A DNA stretch of 64,000 nucleotides. It comes from Gammaproteobacteria bacterium (GTDB lineage: Bacteria; Pseudomonadota; Gammaproteobacteria; SZUA-140). The translations under genes and the position numbers were made by a program. Shown here piece after piece: positions 1-8,584 of the stretch (the stretch's first letter is position 1; each line of letters starts with the position of its first letter). The notes under the pieces were generated by a model, which was not told where the DNA came from, searched no databases, and saw only the letters and a program-made list of their open reading frames with translations. The stretch covers positions 186,001 to 250,000 of the forward strand of contig JADJWH010000005.1 in assembly GCA_016716465.1 (NCBI GenBank), written 5' to 3'.

Positions 1-542
1 ATCGGCGCCCTGCGCATGCAATGGCCGGATCTGCTGAGGATTGCGGACGGGCGAGCGCCTCCCAGGCGGTACGACCGGTGGTGTGCCTGCGTTCCGCCGG
101 GGTGGCGGGATTACGGTACGGTCCGGCGGAGATCCGCCGGACCGAGCCGGTTTCCCCGATGGACATCCTTGCCCGGGGAGAAACACGGTTGCACTCATGC
201 GCCCGACGCGCGGCCGGATCAGGTGTGAGTGGGTATGCGGGAGTTTGGGTAGCGGGCGGTAGTGACCGCGGGGTTGCCATGCCGGGGGGGAAGCTGGGCC
301 CGGGACTGCATCCTCGTCGCCTCGGCAGTCGTGCCGGGACCGGATCAGTCCAGTGCGTGCGGGTGTATGACGGCGGAGCGCGACCGTTTCATCCCCCTCA
401 GCCCCCTCTGCGGGGAGCGCTGATCGGTCTAGTGTGAAATGAAAATTTCAGATGTCAAGCCATCCGGCAAAAATTCCCGCATCTTCCAAATTCACGCGGC
501 GCGCCGGCTCCAGTATCATCGGGGCCTTCGACAGTTGTAGGG
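1..542. other. Gene-free region upstream of xth
   Basis: No convincing protein or RNA gene is seen in these bases. Open frames exist on the plus strand (for example one open from the window edge to 228), but their composition is arginine- and proline-rich and resembles GC-rich non-coding DNA read in frame. The first 15 or so codons of the frame entering from the left edge could be the C-terminus of an upstream gene, but I cannot recognise it. One perfect hairpin lies at 119-144. I looked for RNase P RNA, tmRNA and cobalamin riboswitch core motifs by eye and saw none. Confidence 0.4.
119..144. other. Perfect 11-bp stem, 4-nt loop hairpin
   Basis: CGGTCCGGCGG and its exact reverse complement are separated by the loop AGAT. 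The stem is entirely G/C apart from one A/T pair. No T-tract follows on either strand, so it is not a standard intrinsic terminator. It may be an RNA structural element or the end signal of a gene lying left of the window. Confidence 0.5.
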
Positions 543-551
543 ATGGCATCG

Positions 552-1325
552 ATGCGCATCATCACCCTGAATGCCAACGGCATACGCTCGGCGGCCCGCA
601 AGGGCTTTTTCCCCTGGCTCGCGCGGCAGGACGCCGACGTGGTCTGTCTGCAGGAGACCAAGGCGCAGGAGCATCAACTGAACGACGAGCTGCTGCGGCC
701 GGCGGGATATTCCGCCTATTACCACGATGCGGAGAAGAAGGGTTACAGCGGCGTGGCGCTCTACTGCCGGCGCGAGCCGGACCGGGTCACGATAGGGCTC
801 GGCTGGCCGGACATGGATCGCGAGGGGCGCTTCATCCAGGCCGATTTCGGCACGCTCAGCGTGATCTCACTCTATCTCCCGTCGGGCTCCAGCAGCGAGG
901 AACGCCAGGCGGTGAAATTCGATTTTCTGGAACGCTTCGTGCCGGTGCTCAAGGGTTTCCGCCGCCGGAAGCGCGAGTATGTCATCTGCGGCGACTGGAA
1001 CATCGCGCATACCAAGCTGGACATCAAGAACTGGCGCGGCAACCAGAAGAACTCCGGCTTTCTCCCCGAGGAGCGGGCCTGGATGGACCAGTTGTTCGGG
1101 CCGCTTGGCTTCGTCGACGCCTTCCGTGTCGTCAATCAGGAGGCGGACCAGTACACCTGGTGGTCCAATCGTGGTCAGGCCTGGGCCAAGAACGTCGGCT
1201 GGCGCATCGACTACCAGGTGATCACGCCCGGACTGAAGGACCGGGTCAGGCAGGTGTCGATCTACAAGGACGAGCGCTTTTCCGATCACGCCCCGCTGAC
1301 CATCGACTACGAGGGCGGGCTGTAA
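552..1325 (+). CDS. xth: Exodeoxyribonuclease III (XthA/Crc family)
   Basis: This protein belongs to the endonuclease/exonuclease/phosphatase fold family of AP endonucleases, which cut DNA at abasic sites and remove 3' blocks in base-excision repair. From the ATG at 552 it has 257 residues, close to the usual 255-270. The active-site set is complete: Asn7 in LNANG, Glu35 in LQETK, Asp148 and Asn150 in GDWN, Asp220, and Asp245-His246 in SDHAPL. An in-frame ATG at 543 would add three residues. The start at 552 matches the family's MRIITLNANG opening. The Pseudomonas relative Crc has lost catalysis and acts in carbon control; the intact catalytic residues here favour a true nuclease. The gene stands alone and is followed by a palindromic repeat element. 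Confidence 0.92.
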   Translation: MRIITLNANGIRSAARKGFFPWLARQDADVVCLQETKAQEHQLNDELLRPAGYSAYYHDAEKKGYSGVALYCRREPDRVTIGLGWPDMDREGRFIQADFGTLSVISLYLPSGSSSEERQAVKFDFLERFVPVLKGFRRRKREYVICGDWNIAHTKLDIKNWRGNQKNSGFLPEERAWMDQLFGPLGFVDAFRVVNQEADQYTWWSNRGQAWAKNVGWRIDYQVITPGLKDRVRQVSIYKDERFSDHAPLTIDYEGGL

Positions 1326-1326
1326 T

Positions 1327-1416
1327 GTAGCCCGGATGGAGCGTAGCGGAATCCGGGGCAAGGTCTACAAGGAGGATTCCCCGGATTCCGGCGCTTCGCG
1401 CCTGCATCCGGGCTAC
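1327..1416. repeat. REP-like palindromic element, about 90 bp
   Basis: The ends GTAGCCCGGATG (1327-1338) and CATCCGGGCTAC (1405-1416) are perfect inverted repeats. Inside them ATCCGGGG and CCCCGGAT form a second inverted pair, giving a long imperfect hairpin. From memory, units beginning GTAGCCCGGATGGAGCG recur between genes in many gamma- and betaproteobacterial genomes. Here it fills the gap between the convergent xth and ggt genes, where it could also act as a bidirectional transcript end. Confidence 0.7.
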
Positions 1417-1427
1417 ATCGACGTTTG

Positions 1428-3170
1428 TCAGCGCGTCACGGCGCTGCCACCACCGCGCGGGTCACTCGCGGCGCTGACGCGGTTGTCCGCGCGATCCCAC
1501 AGGATCGCCTGCATGTTGCCGTAGGGACGCGTGCGTTCCTCGAGCGTGTGCCCGCGCGCGGTCAGGGCGGCCGCTTCGTCCGCATCGAACGCGCCCGCTT
1601 CGTAGCTCACGACATCCGGCAGATACTGATGGTGATAACGCCGCAGCCCCACCCAGTCCTGCGGCGGGGCGCCGCGCTGAAAGTCGAGCGCGGCCAGCAG
1701 CACCATGGTGATGATGCGGCTGCCTCCCGGCGTGCCGAGGATCGCGATCCGGCGGCCGTCGTCGAGGAAGGTCGGCGTCATGCTGGAGAGCGGCCGCTTG
1801 CCCGGCGCGATGGCGTTGGGCTGCGCGCCGACCAGGCCGTAGGAATTGCCCACCCCCGGTTTGAGGGAGAAGTCGTCCATCTCGTCGTTGAGCAGGATCC
1901 CGGTGCCGGGCGGCATGAAGGCGGCGCCGAAGGGGAGATTGATCGACAGTGTCGCGGCCACGCGGTTGCCGGCGCGATCGAGGATCGAGAAGTGGGTGGT
2001 GTCGGCGCCCGTCGCGTCGGCCTCGACGCCGGGGAGCAGCGCGCTCGGCGTGGCGCGGTCGGGGCGGATGGCGTTGCGCAGGCCGGCCGCGTAGGCCGGG
2101 GACAGCAACAGGTCGGCCGGGACCTCCGTGAAGTCCGGGTCGCCGAGGTAGACGGCACGATCGCGATAGGCGCGGCGCATCGCTTCGATGACGAGGTGGT
2201 CGCGGTCGGGCGCGGCGAGATCGTCGAGCGGATAGCCGGCGAGGATGTTCAGCATGGTGACGAGCGCGATGCCGCCGGAGGACGGGGGTGCGGCGGTGGT
2301 GATGCGCGTGCCGCGATACTCGCCCCGCACCGGTTCCCGTTCGACGACGCGGTAGTCGGCCAGGTCGCGCAGTTCCCAGATCCCCCCGGCCGCGCGTACC
2401 CCGTCGACCAGGCCCCGGGCCACCTGACCGTCATAGAAGCCCGCGTTGCCGTGTTCGGCGATCGCCTCCAGCGCCCGCGCCAGATCGGGCTGCTTCACGA
2501 TGTAGCCTTCTTTCGGGAGTTCACCCTGTTCGAGGAAAACGTCCGCGGCGGCGGGCGAGCGGCGCAGCGCCTCCAGCCGGAAGCGCGCCAGCCGGAGATA
2601 GTGCGCGTCGACGGGAAACCCCTCGCGGGCGGTGCGGATGGCGGGGGCGAGGCTGCGCGCGAGCGGCAGGCGTCCATAGTGGCCGGCCAGGTGCACCAGG
2701 GCGGCCGGGGTGCCGGGGATGGCCGCCGCCAGCGCGCCGTCGATCGATGCGGCGGGGATCACCGCGCCGCTGTCGTCCAGATACATGTCCGGGTGCGCGG
2801 CGAGCGGAGCGCGTTCACGTCCGTCGAGCATGACCTCGCGGCCGTCGGAGGCGCGGTGCAGCAGCCAGAAGCCGCCGCCGCCGAGCCCGGAGCCGGTCGG
2901 CTCCACGACCGCGAGCATCGCGCCGACGGCCACTGCGGCATCGAAGGCGTTTCCCCCCGCCTGCAGGATGTCGTGGCCCGCCCGGGTGGCGAGCGGGTGG
3001 GCGGAGGCGACCGCGGCCGCGGAGGGTGCAACCGCGTCAGCGGCCTGCGCGAACGTCCAGGGGAGACCCGTGGCGAGCCAGAGCAGGCCCGCGAGGAGCG
3101 CGCCCCCGGCGCGCCGGAACCCCGCTCCGTCGTCACGGGCGCGGGACGGGGGTGCCGCACGCGCGATCAT
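1428..3170 (-). CDS. ggt: Gamma-glutamyltransferase (glutathione hydrolase)
   Basis: This periplasmic N-terminal nucleophile hydrolase cleaves the gamma-glutamyl bond of glutathione and related peptides. It has 580 residues, as is usual for the bacterial proenzyme. A hydrophobic signal segment lies near residues 22-45, ending in FAQAADA. The autoprocessing site is the TTHFS motif with Thr391 as predicted nucleophile, and downstream are the conserved NDEMDDF and TPGGSR segments. The start at 3170 has a good ribosome site, TAGGAGTGAA, directly before it. It lies 7 bases downstream of the ferredoxin gene on the same strand, so the two are probably co-transcribed; the same pair occurs in Pseudomonas. 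Confidence 0.95.
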   Translation of the reverse strand: MIARAAPPSRARDDGAGFRRAGGALLAGLLWLATGLPWTFAQAADAVAPSAAAVASAHPLATRAGHDILQAGGNAFDAAVAVGAMLAVVEPTGSGLGGGGFWLLHRASDGREVMLDGRERAPLAAHPDMYLDDSGAVIPAASIDGALAAAIPGTPAALVHLAGHYGRLPLARSLAPAIRTAREGFPVDAHYLRLARFRLEALRRSPAAADVFLEQGELPKEGYIVKQPDLARALEAIAEHGNAGFYDGQVARGLVDGVRAAGGIWELRDLADYRVVEREPVRGEYRGTRITTAAPPSSGGIALVTMLNILAGYPLDDLAAPDRDHLVIEAMRRAYRDRAVYLGDPDFTEVPADLLLSPAYAAGLRNAIRPDRATPSALLPGVEADATGADTTHFSILDRAGNRVAATLSINLPFGAAFMPPGTGILLNDEMDDFSLKPGVGNSYGLVGAQPNAIAPGKRPLSSMTPTFLDDGRRIAILGTPGGSRIITMVLLAALDFQRGAPPQDWVGLRRYHHQYLPDVVSYEAGAFDADEAAALTARGHTLEERTRPYGNMQAILWDRADNRVSAASDPRGGGSAVTR

Positions 3171-3177
3171 TTCACTC

Positions 3178-3432
3178 CTAGGCCGACTTGCCGGTCAGCG
3201 CGAGATACTTCTGGTGGAGCTCGTCGTGGGTTTCCACGCGGTCGGGGTCCTTGGGGATGCAATCGACCGGACACACCTCGACGCACTGCGGCTTGTCGAA
3301 ATGGCCGACGCATTCGGTGCACAGCGCGGGGTCGATCACATAGATCTCGGGGCCCTGCGAAATGGCGCCGTTGGGGCATTCCGGTTCGCACACATCGCAG
3401 TTGATGCATTCATCGGTGATGATTAATGACAT
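3178..3432 (-). CDS. yfhL: 2[4Fe-4S] ferredoxin, YfhL/Chromatium type
   Basis: This 84-residue electron carrier has two 4Fe-4S clusters. Cluster ligands are Cys9, Cys12, Cys15 and Cys19 in the first half, and Cys38, Cys41, Cys50 and Cys54 in the second, with an extra Cys58. The eight-residue spacing between Cys41 and Cys50 and the C-terminal helical extension are marks of the Allochromatium/YfhL subfamily, not of clostridial ferredoxins. These carriers have very low potentials. The redox partner is not known from the sequence. The gene sits between coaD and ggt on the same strand. Confidence 0.93.
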   Translation of the reverse strand: MSLIITDECINCDVCEPECPNGAISQGPEIYVIDPALCTECVGHFDKPQCVEVCPVDCIPKDPDRVETHDELHQKYLALTGKSA

Positions 3433-3481
3433 GGACCTGCAACCTCACATCGGATTGGGCGGTAGAGCGAAATAAAGAAGC

Positions 3482-3961
3482 TTAACGCAACTTTTTGTAC
3501 AGCGCAGCCATGACGCCCTCGTCAACGAAGGCCGAGATGTCACCGCCGAGGGAGGCGATCTCCTTGACCAGGCTGGACGAGATATAGGCGTACTGTTCGG
3601 CGGGCATCAGATACAGGGTCTCGATCCCCGGGTCCAGCTTGCGGTTCATGCCGGCGAGCTGGAACTCGTATTCGAAGTCCGATACCACGCGCAGGCCGCG
3701 CAGGATGATGGAGGCCTTGCGTTCCCGCGCGTACTCCACCAGCAGTCGGTCGAAACCGCATACCTCGACGCCGGGAAGTCCGCCCAGCACGGCCTCGGCC
3801 ATGTCGATCCGTTCCGCGAGCGAGAAGGTCGGCGCCTTGACCGGATTGGCCGCGACCGCGACGATGACCCGCTCGAATACGCGGGTGGCGCGTTCGACCA
3901 GATCGGTGTGCCCATGGGTGATGGGATCGAAGGTGCCGGGATAGATCGCGGTCTGTTTCAT
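3482..3961 (-). CDS. coaD: Phosphopantetheine adenylyltransferase
   Basis: CoaD transfers AMP from ATP to 4'-phosphopantetheine, the penultimate step of coenzyme A synthesis in the cytoplasm. The nucleotidyltransferase motif YPGTFDPITHGH lies at the N-terminus, and the conserved ISSSLVKEIA segment near the C-terminus. A longer frame is open upstream, but the ATG at 3961 gives 159 residues, the same as E. coli CoaD, and follows the AGAGGA ribosome site. Another ATG sits one codon earlier. The last CoA step, coaE, is also in this window at 20078-20683 but in a different cluster. Confidence 0.95.
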   Translation of the reverse strand: MKQTAIYPGTFDPITHGHTDLVERATRVFERVIVAVAANPVKAPTFSLAERIDMAEAVLGGLPGVEVCGFDRLLVEYARERKASIILRGLRVVSDFEYEFQLAGMNRKLDPGIETLYLMPAEQYAYISSSLVKEIASLGGDISAFVDEGVMAALYKKLR

Positions 3962-4026
3962 CATTCCTCTGCCGGTTTGTGACCGGTGCCGCCAGTGTAG
4001 CAGCAAATGGGCGCGGCCGCGTGGGC

Positions 4027-4632
4027 CTACCGAGTGGTCGCGGCGTCGCGGCGGGCGAGCCGGTAGGCGACCTGGCCGGCGGATTTCTCATGCAGCAGCC
4101 GCCAGTTAGCCGGCAGTGCGGGTGGGTCGCGCTGCTGATCCGATTCCAGATAGATCCAGGCCGGGCTGGCCAGCAGGTCGTGGTGTTCCAGGCGGCGGCA
4201 GAGTTCCCCGATCACGTCGTCGCGGAAGGGCGGATCGAGAAAGACCACATCGAAGGCGGGCCTGCCGCCCTGCGCCAGGAATTCCAGCGCCTCCGACCAG
4301 ACGATCTCCGCGTCCCGCGCGTCGAGCCGTTCGGCGTTGGCCTGCAACTGCTGCACGACGCGGATGTCCTGGTCGACGAGGACGACGCTGCCGGCGCCGC
4401 GCGAGAGCGCCTCGAAGCCGAGCGCGCCGCTGCCCGCGTAGAGGTCGAGGCAGCGCGCACCGGGGATCACGTCCCGCAGCCAGTTGAACAGCGTTTCGCG
4501 GATGCGGTCGGCCGTGGGGCGAACACCCGCGACGGCGGCGAATTCGATCCGGCGGCTGCGCCACCGGCCGCCGATGATGCGCAGCCGCCCGCTGTCCCCG
4601 GTTCCGGCGGCGTTACGGTGTCGTGGTGCCAA
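4027..4632 (-). CDS. rsmD: 16S rRNA m2G966 methyltransferase
   Basis: RsmD uses S-adenosylmethionine to methylate N2 of G966 in 16S rRNA during 30S assembly. The 201-residue protein shows the RIIGGRWRSR opening typical of the family, the SAM-binding DLYAGSGALGFEA motif (residues 63-75) and the catalytic DPPF motif (133-136). Its start overlaps the 3' end of the upstream M16 peptidase gene by 20 bases, so translation is probably coupled. The order peptidase pair - rsmD - coaD is common in gammaproteobacteria. Confidence 0.94.
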   Translation of the reverse strand: MAPRHRNAAGTGDSGRLRIIGGRWRSRRIEFAAVAGVRPTADRIRETLFNWLRDVIPGARCLDLYAGSGALGFEALSRGAGSVVLVDQDIRVVQQLQANAERLDARDAEIVWSEALEFLAQGGRPAFDVVFLDPPFRDDVIGELCRRLEHHDLLASPAWIYLESDQQRDPPALPANWRLLHEKSAGQVAYRLARRDAATTR

Positions 4633-5965
4633 CGGTCACCGTCACCATCCGATCGGGATGCACGCGACGCTTGTAGGCGGCACGGATCTGGTCGGCCGTG
4701 ACGGCCTCGACGTGTTCATTGAACCGATCGAGATAATCCAGCGGCAGGTCGTAAAAACCGATCATGGCGAGATTGCCCGCGATATTGCTGTTGCTGGCGA
4801 TGCGCAGCGGGAATCCGCCGGTGATGTTTTTCTTTGATGCGGTCAGTTCCGCCGCGGTGGGGCCGTCCTTGATGAAATCGTTCAGGGTTTGTTCCAGGAT
4901 TTCCACGGCCTGTTGCGCCTGATCGCCGCGCGTCTGCAGCCCGAGGGTGTACGGGCCGGCCGCGCGCATGGGGGAGAAGTAGCTGTAGGCGCTGTAGGCG
5001 AGCCCGCGTTTCTCGCGGATCTCATTGCTGATGCGCGATACGAGCCCGCTGCCGCCGAGGACATGGTTGCCGACATAGAGCGGGAAATAGTCAGGGTCGT
5101 CGCGCGTCATTCCGGCCGCGCCCACCAGTATGTGGGTCTGCGACGACGGGTATTCGACGTGCACCGTCGTGGCTTCCGTGAGCGGAGTGACTGCGGGCAG
5201 CGGCGCCGCGCGGGCTCCTGCCGCGAGTCCGTCGGCCAGGCGCTGGGCGATGCGCTCGGCGTCCGCGCGGTCGAGCGCGCCAACCAGGGCGATCACCGCA
5301 TTGCGCGCCACGTAATATTGACGATAGAAGTCCTCGAGATCCGAACGGGCGAGCCCCTGCAGCGAGTCCGGCGTACCGAGCGGGTCGGCGGCATAGGGGT
5401 GGTCGCCGTAGACCGCCCGGAAGAACGCGTTGTTCGCGATATCCTCCGGCGACTGCTCCTGTGACTGCAGCGCGATCAGCATCTGGTTGCGCTCGCGTTC
5501 CAGGGCGTCGGCGGGAAAGGTCGGGGCGCGCAGGATCAGCGCGAGGAGGTCGAGCGCCGGATCCAGATGGGCCGGGTCACTCAGGCTGCGCAGGGTCACG
5601 GAGCCCATGTCGCGCAGCGAGCTCGCGCCGAACTGCGCGCCGAGATTCTCGAATCCCGCGGCGATCGCATCGGCATCGAGCTCGCCCGCGCCGTCATCGA
5701 GCAGGGAGCTGGTCAACTGGGCGAGTCCGGGCTTGTCCCCGTTGCGGGCGCTGCCCGCGTCGAACACCAGTTGGATGTCGACCATCGGCAGTTCCATCGC
5801 CTGGACGAAATAGACGCGCGCTCCGTTCGAAGTGTCCCAGTGCTGGATCTGGGGCGCGGCGCCGGCGTGCGCCATGAAGGCCAGACACACGGCCCACAAG
5901 GCGATGCGCGCAAGCCTCCGCGGCATGACGATGAAGAGAGGGGGGTTCGCGCTATGGCCTGTCAT
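4613..5965 (-). CDS. M16B peptidase-like protein, non-catalytic partner
   Basis: This 450-residue pitrilysin-family protein has a signal-like segment (about residues 15-36, ending AHAGAAP), so it is probably periplasmic or membrane-attached. The zinc site HxxEH is missing: the corresponding stretch near residues 81-92 reads LAQLTSSLLDDG. It keeps the REKRGLAYSAYS segment, which supplies the Arg/Tyr pair in the non-zinc subunit of heterodimeric bacterial M16B peptidases. The catalytic partner is encoded 52 bases upstream. This matches the known split of one zinc subunit and one substrate-binding subunit. An internal ATG at codon 14 is an alternative start. Confidence 0.85.
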   Translation of the reverse strand: MTGHSANPPLFIVMPRRLARIALWAVCLAFMAHAGAAPQIQHWDTSNGARVYFVQAMELPMVDIQLVFDAGSARNGDKPGLAQLTSSLLDDGAGELDADAIAAGFENLGAQFGASSLRDMGSVTLRSLSDPAHLDPALDLLALILRAPTFPADALERERNQMLIALQSQEQSPEDIANNAFFRAVYGDHPYAADPLGTPDSLQGLARSDLEDFYRQYYVARNAVIALVGALDRADAERIAQRLADGLAAGARAAPLPAVTPLTEATTVHVEYPSSQTHILVGAAGMTRDDPDYFPLYVGNHVLGGSGLVSRISNEIREKRGLAYSAYSYFSPMRAAGPYTLGLQTRGDQAQQAVEILEQTLNDFIKDGPTAAELTASKKNITGGFPLRIASNSNIAGNLAMIGFYDLPLDYLDRFNEHVEAVTADQIRAAYKRRVHPDRMVTVTVGTTTP

Positions 5966-6017
5966 GGTTGGAATTACTCCGAATTAAGTGGACGCCGGTC
6001 CCGGGTGCGGATTCGTG

Positions 6018-7487
6018 TCAGCGGAGATCGTGGCCGCCGGCGCCCATGGCCGGCGGCGGCCGCGAAGGATCGATCGGCTGCGGGTCCAGCACCGCGACGG
6101 TCAGGCGGTCCGCGTTCAGGTATTTGCGCGCCACGGCCTGCACCTGTTCCGCCGTGACGGCGCGTACGCGCCCGACGTAGGCATCCGCCAGACGCCAGTC
6201 CAGTCCGACGGTCTCGAGCATGCCGAGCTGCATCGCCTGGTAGAAGACCGAGTCGCGCTGGTAGACATCCGCCGCGATGACCTGGGTCTTGATGCGGTCG
6301 AGTTCCTCCGCCGTGACCGGCTCTTCGCGCAGCCGCTGTATCTCGCGAAGCAGCGCCTGCTCCAGTTCGGCCGCATCGTGTCCCTGGGCGGGGGTGCCGC
6401 TCAGGATGAACAGGTCGTCGAGCCGTGAATAGGGGTTGTAACCGGCGCCCGCGCTCGCGGCGATGCGCTGATCCCGGATCAGGCGCGTCGAGATGCGCGC
6501 GCTGTCTCCGCCGTCCAGTATCCCGGCCAGCACCTCCAGCGCATAGATCTCGTTATCGTCTTCCACCGTGCGCAGGATCGGGACCTTGTAGCCCATGACC
6601 AGATAGGGGAGCTGGGCCGGCGCCTTCACCGTGATGCGGCGTTCGCCGTGCTGCGTGATCTCCAGTCGCGGTTTCTGCGCCGGGATCCGGCTCGGCTTGA
6701 GCGCGCCGAAATATTTGCGCGCCAGCTTGTAGACCGCCTCCGGGTCGACATCGCCCACCACGACCAGGGTGGCATTGTTGGGCGCGTACCAGGTCCGGTA
6801 CCAGGCGCGAAGATCGTCGATCTGCATGGCGTCGAGGTCGTTCATCCAGCCGATGACCGGATGATGATACGGGCTGGTGACGAAGGCCGCGGCCATGAAC
6901 TGCTCGTAGGTCAGCGCCTCGGGATCGTCCTCGGTGCGCAGGCGGCGCTCTTCCTGTACCACCTTCAGTTCCTTGGTGAATTCGTCCGCGGGCAGGGTCA
7001 GGTTGCGCATGCGGTCGGCTTCCAGCTCGAAGCTGATCGCGAGCCGGCTCTGTTCCAGCTGCTGGTAATAGGCGGTATAGTCGCGGCCGGTGAAGGCGTT
7101 CTCGCGTCCGCCGTTCTCGCTTACGATGCGCGAGAATTCGCCGCCCGGATGCTTTTTGGTGCCCTTGAACATCATGTGTTCGAGGGCGTGCGAGACGCCG
7201 GTGATGCCGTCGTGCTCGTAGCTGCTGCCGACCTTGTACCACACCTGCGAGACCACGACCGGCGCGCGGTGATCTTCCTTCACCAGAAGCTTCATACCGT
7301 TCCCCAGCGCATATTCGTGAACAGCGGGCGCGGTTTCGGTCTTCTCCTCCGGCGCGGCATGCACGGTACCGACGAGCAAGGCGCCGGCCAGCAGCAGGAT
7401 AAGGGTAGTGAGGGTTCCGGCTCGTCGCCGGCCGGCGCGGGTTAGTTGCGCCATTTTCGATGTGGTAGGATACCTGCCTGAAGTCAC
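6018..7487 (-). CDS. M16B zinc metallopeptidase, catalytic subunit
   Basis: This pitrilysin-family peptidase has 489 residues from the first start, or 478 from the ATG at codon 12 (7454), which gives a cleaner signal peptide (hydrophobic LILLLAGALLVGTVHA then Ala-Pro). The zinc motif HxxEH is intact: His100, Glu103 and His104 in HALEHMMFKGT, with the downstream Glu in the SFELEADRM region. It pairs with the gene at 4613-5965. Its natural substrates are not evident. Divergent ftsY begins about 60 bases away. Confidence 0.9.
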   Translation of the reverse strand: MTSGRYPTTSKMAQLTRAGRRRAGTLTTLILLLAGALLVGTVHAAPEEKTETAPAVHEYALGNGMKLLVKEDHRAPVVVSQVWYKVGSSYEHDGITGVSHALEHMMFKGTKKHPGGEFSRIVSENGGRENAFTGRDYTAYYQQLEQSRLAISFELEADRMRNLTLPADEFTKELKVVQEERRLRTEDDPEALTYEQFMAAAFVTSPYHHPVIGWMNDLDAMQIDDLRAWYRTWYAPNNATLVVVGDVDPEAVYKLARKYFGALKPSRIPAQKPRLEITQHGERRITVKAPAQLPYLVMGYKVPILRTVEDDNEIYALEVLAGILDGGDSARISTRLIRDQRIAASAGAGYNPYSRLDDLFILSGTPAQGHDAAELEQALLREIQRLREEPVTAEELDRIKTQVIAADVYQRDSVFYQAMQLGMLETVGLDWRLADAYVGRVRAVTAEQVQAVARKYLNADRLTVAVLDPQPIDPSRPPPAMGAGGHDLR

Positions 7488-7550
7488 GCGTTACTCCTGC
7501 CGGTAGATGGGTGCGGTGAAAATTCCCCGATTGTACACGATTTCAACTCG

Positions 7551-8510
7551 ATGATTGGATCGCCAAATCCTGACAAAGTTTCCGGCAAGGGGCCGGGATT
7601 CTTCGGCCGCCTGAAGGAGCGTCTGAGCCGCACGCGCAGCGGGCTGGTCGAGGGCGTCGCGAACCTCGTGCTCGGCCGCAAGAAGATCGACGCGGACCTG
7701 CTGGAGGAGATCGAGGCCGTGCTGTTGCGCGCCGATGCCGGCGTCGAGGCGACCCGCACCATTGTCGATGACCTCGCGGCGCGTATCTCGCGCAAGCAGC
7801 TCGATGACGCGCCCGCGCTGTTCGCGGCCCTGCGCGAGGACCTCCAGGCGATACTCGCGCCGTGTGTCCGCCCGCTGGAGGTGTCCGCGGCGGCGGGCCC
7901 CTATGTGATCATGATGGTCGGGATCAACGGCGCGGGCAAGACCACGACCATCGGCAAGCTGGCCCGGCGTCTGCAGGATCAGGGACGCAAGGTCATGCTC
8001 GCGGCCGGCGATACCTTTCGCGCCGCGGCCGTCGAACAGCTGCAGGCCTGGGGCGAGCGCAACGGGATTCCGGTGATCGCGCAGGCGCGCAGCGCCGATC
8101 CGGCCTCGGTGGTGTTCGACGCGATGCAGGCCGCGCGCGCGCGCGGGATGGACGTGCTGATCGTCGATACCGCGGGGCGCCTGCACACACAGACCAACCT
8201 GATGGCGGAGTTGAGCAAGATCAAGCGCGTCATGGCCAAGGTCGATCCCGCCGCGCCGCATGAGGTCATGCTGGTGGTCGATGCGGGCACCGGGCAGAAC
8301 GCCGTCGCGCAGGCCGGCCAGTTCAATGAGGCCGTCGGGCTGACCGGGATCACGCTCACCAAGCTCGATGGTACCGCCAAGGGTGGGGTGATCCTCGCCA
8401 TCGCCAGGAAGACGGGTATTCCCATCCGTTTCATCGGCGTAGGCGAGGGGATCGAGGACCTGCGCGTATTCGATGCGGCGGAGTTCGTCGGGGCCCTGTT
8501 CGACACCTGA
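7551..8510 (+). CDS. ftsY: Signal recognition particle receptor FtsY
   Basis: FtsY is the SRP GTPase receptor that delivers ribosome-nascent chain complexes to the Sec translocon at the inner membrane. The 319-residue protein contains the N domain helices (about 15-105) and the G domain, with P-loop GINGAGKTTTIGK from residue 125, DTAGRLH, TKLDGTAKGG and the closing GVGEGIEDL motif. It lacks the long acidic A domain of E. coli FtsY, so the short N-terminal amphipathic helix (GPGFFGRLKERL) probably provides membrane binding. ftsE follows after about 75 bases, including a hairpin at 8511-8538 without a T-tract. Confidence 0.95.
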   Translation: MIGSPNPDKVSGKGPGFFGRLKERLSRTRSGLVEGVANLVLGRKKIDADLLEEIEAVLLRADAGVEATRTIVDDLAARISRKQLDDAPALFAALREDLQAILAPCVRPLEVSAAAGPYVIMMVGINGAGKTTTIGKLARRLQDQGRKVMLAAGDTFRAAAVEQLQAWGERNGIPVIAQARSADPASVVFDAMQAARARGMDVLIVDTAGRLHTQTNLMAELSKIKRVMAKVDPAAPHEVMLVVDAGTGQNAVAQAGQFNEAVGLTGITLTKLDGTAKGGVILAIARKTGIPIRFIGVGEGIEDLRVFDAAEFVGALFDT

Positions 8511-8584
8511 GCCGCCCGTGCCTATTCATGCGGGCGGCGAACTTTGCTAACCTGAGCCGCTGACACACGGCGGTCCCGAGATCT

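Noticed and set aside
452..1330. 292-codon plus-strand frame overlapping xth
   Set aside because: Out of frame with xth, which has all catalytic residues; the overlapping frame reads as Arg/Gly-rich noise.
1425..3404. Long plus-strand open frame of 659 codons opposite ggt
   Set aside because: It is the antisense of a clear gamma-glutamyltransferase; stop-free antisense frames are common in GC-rich DNA and its residues are Arg/Gly/Ala-biased.
8511..8538. Hairpin after ftsY as an intrinsic terminator
   Set aside because: The stem is good but no T-run follows, and ftsE lies close on the same strand, so read-through is more likely.
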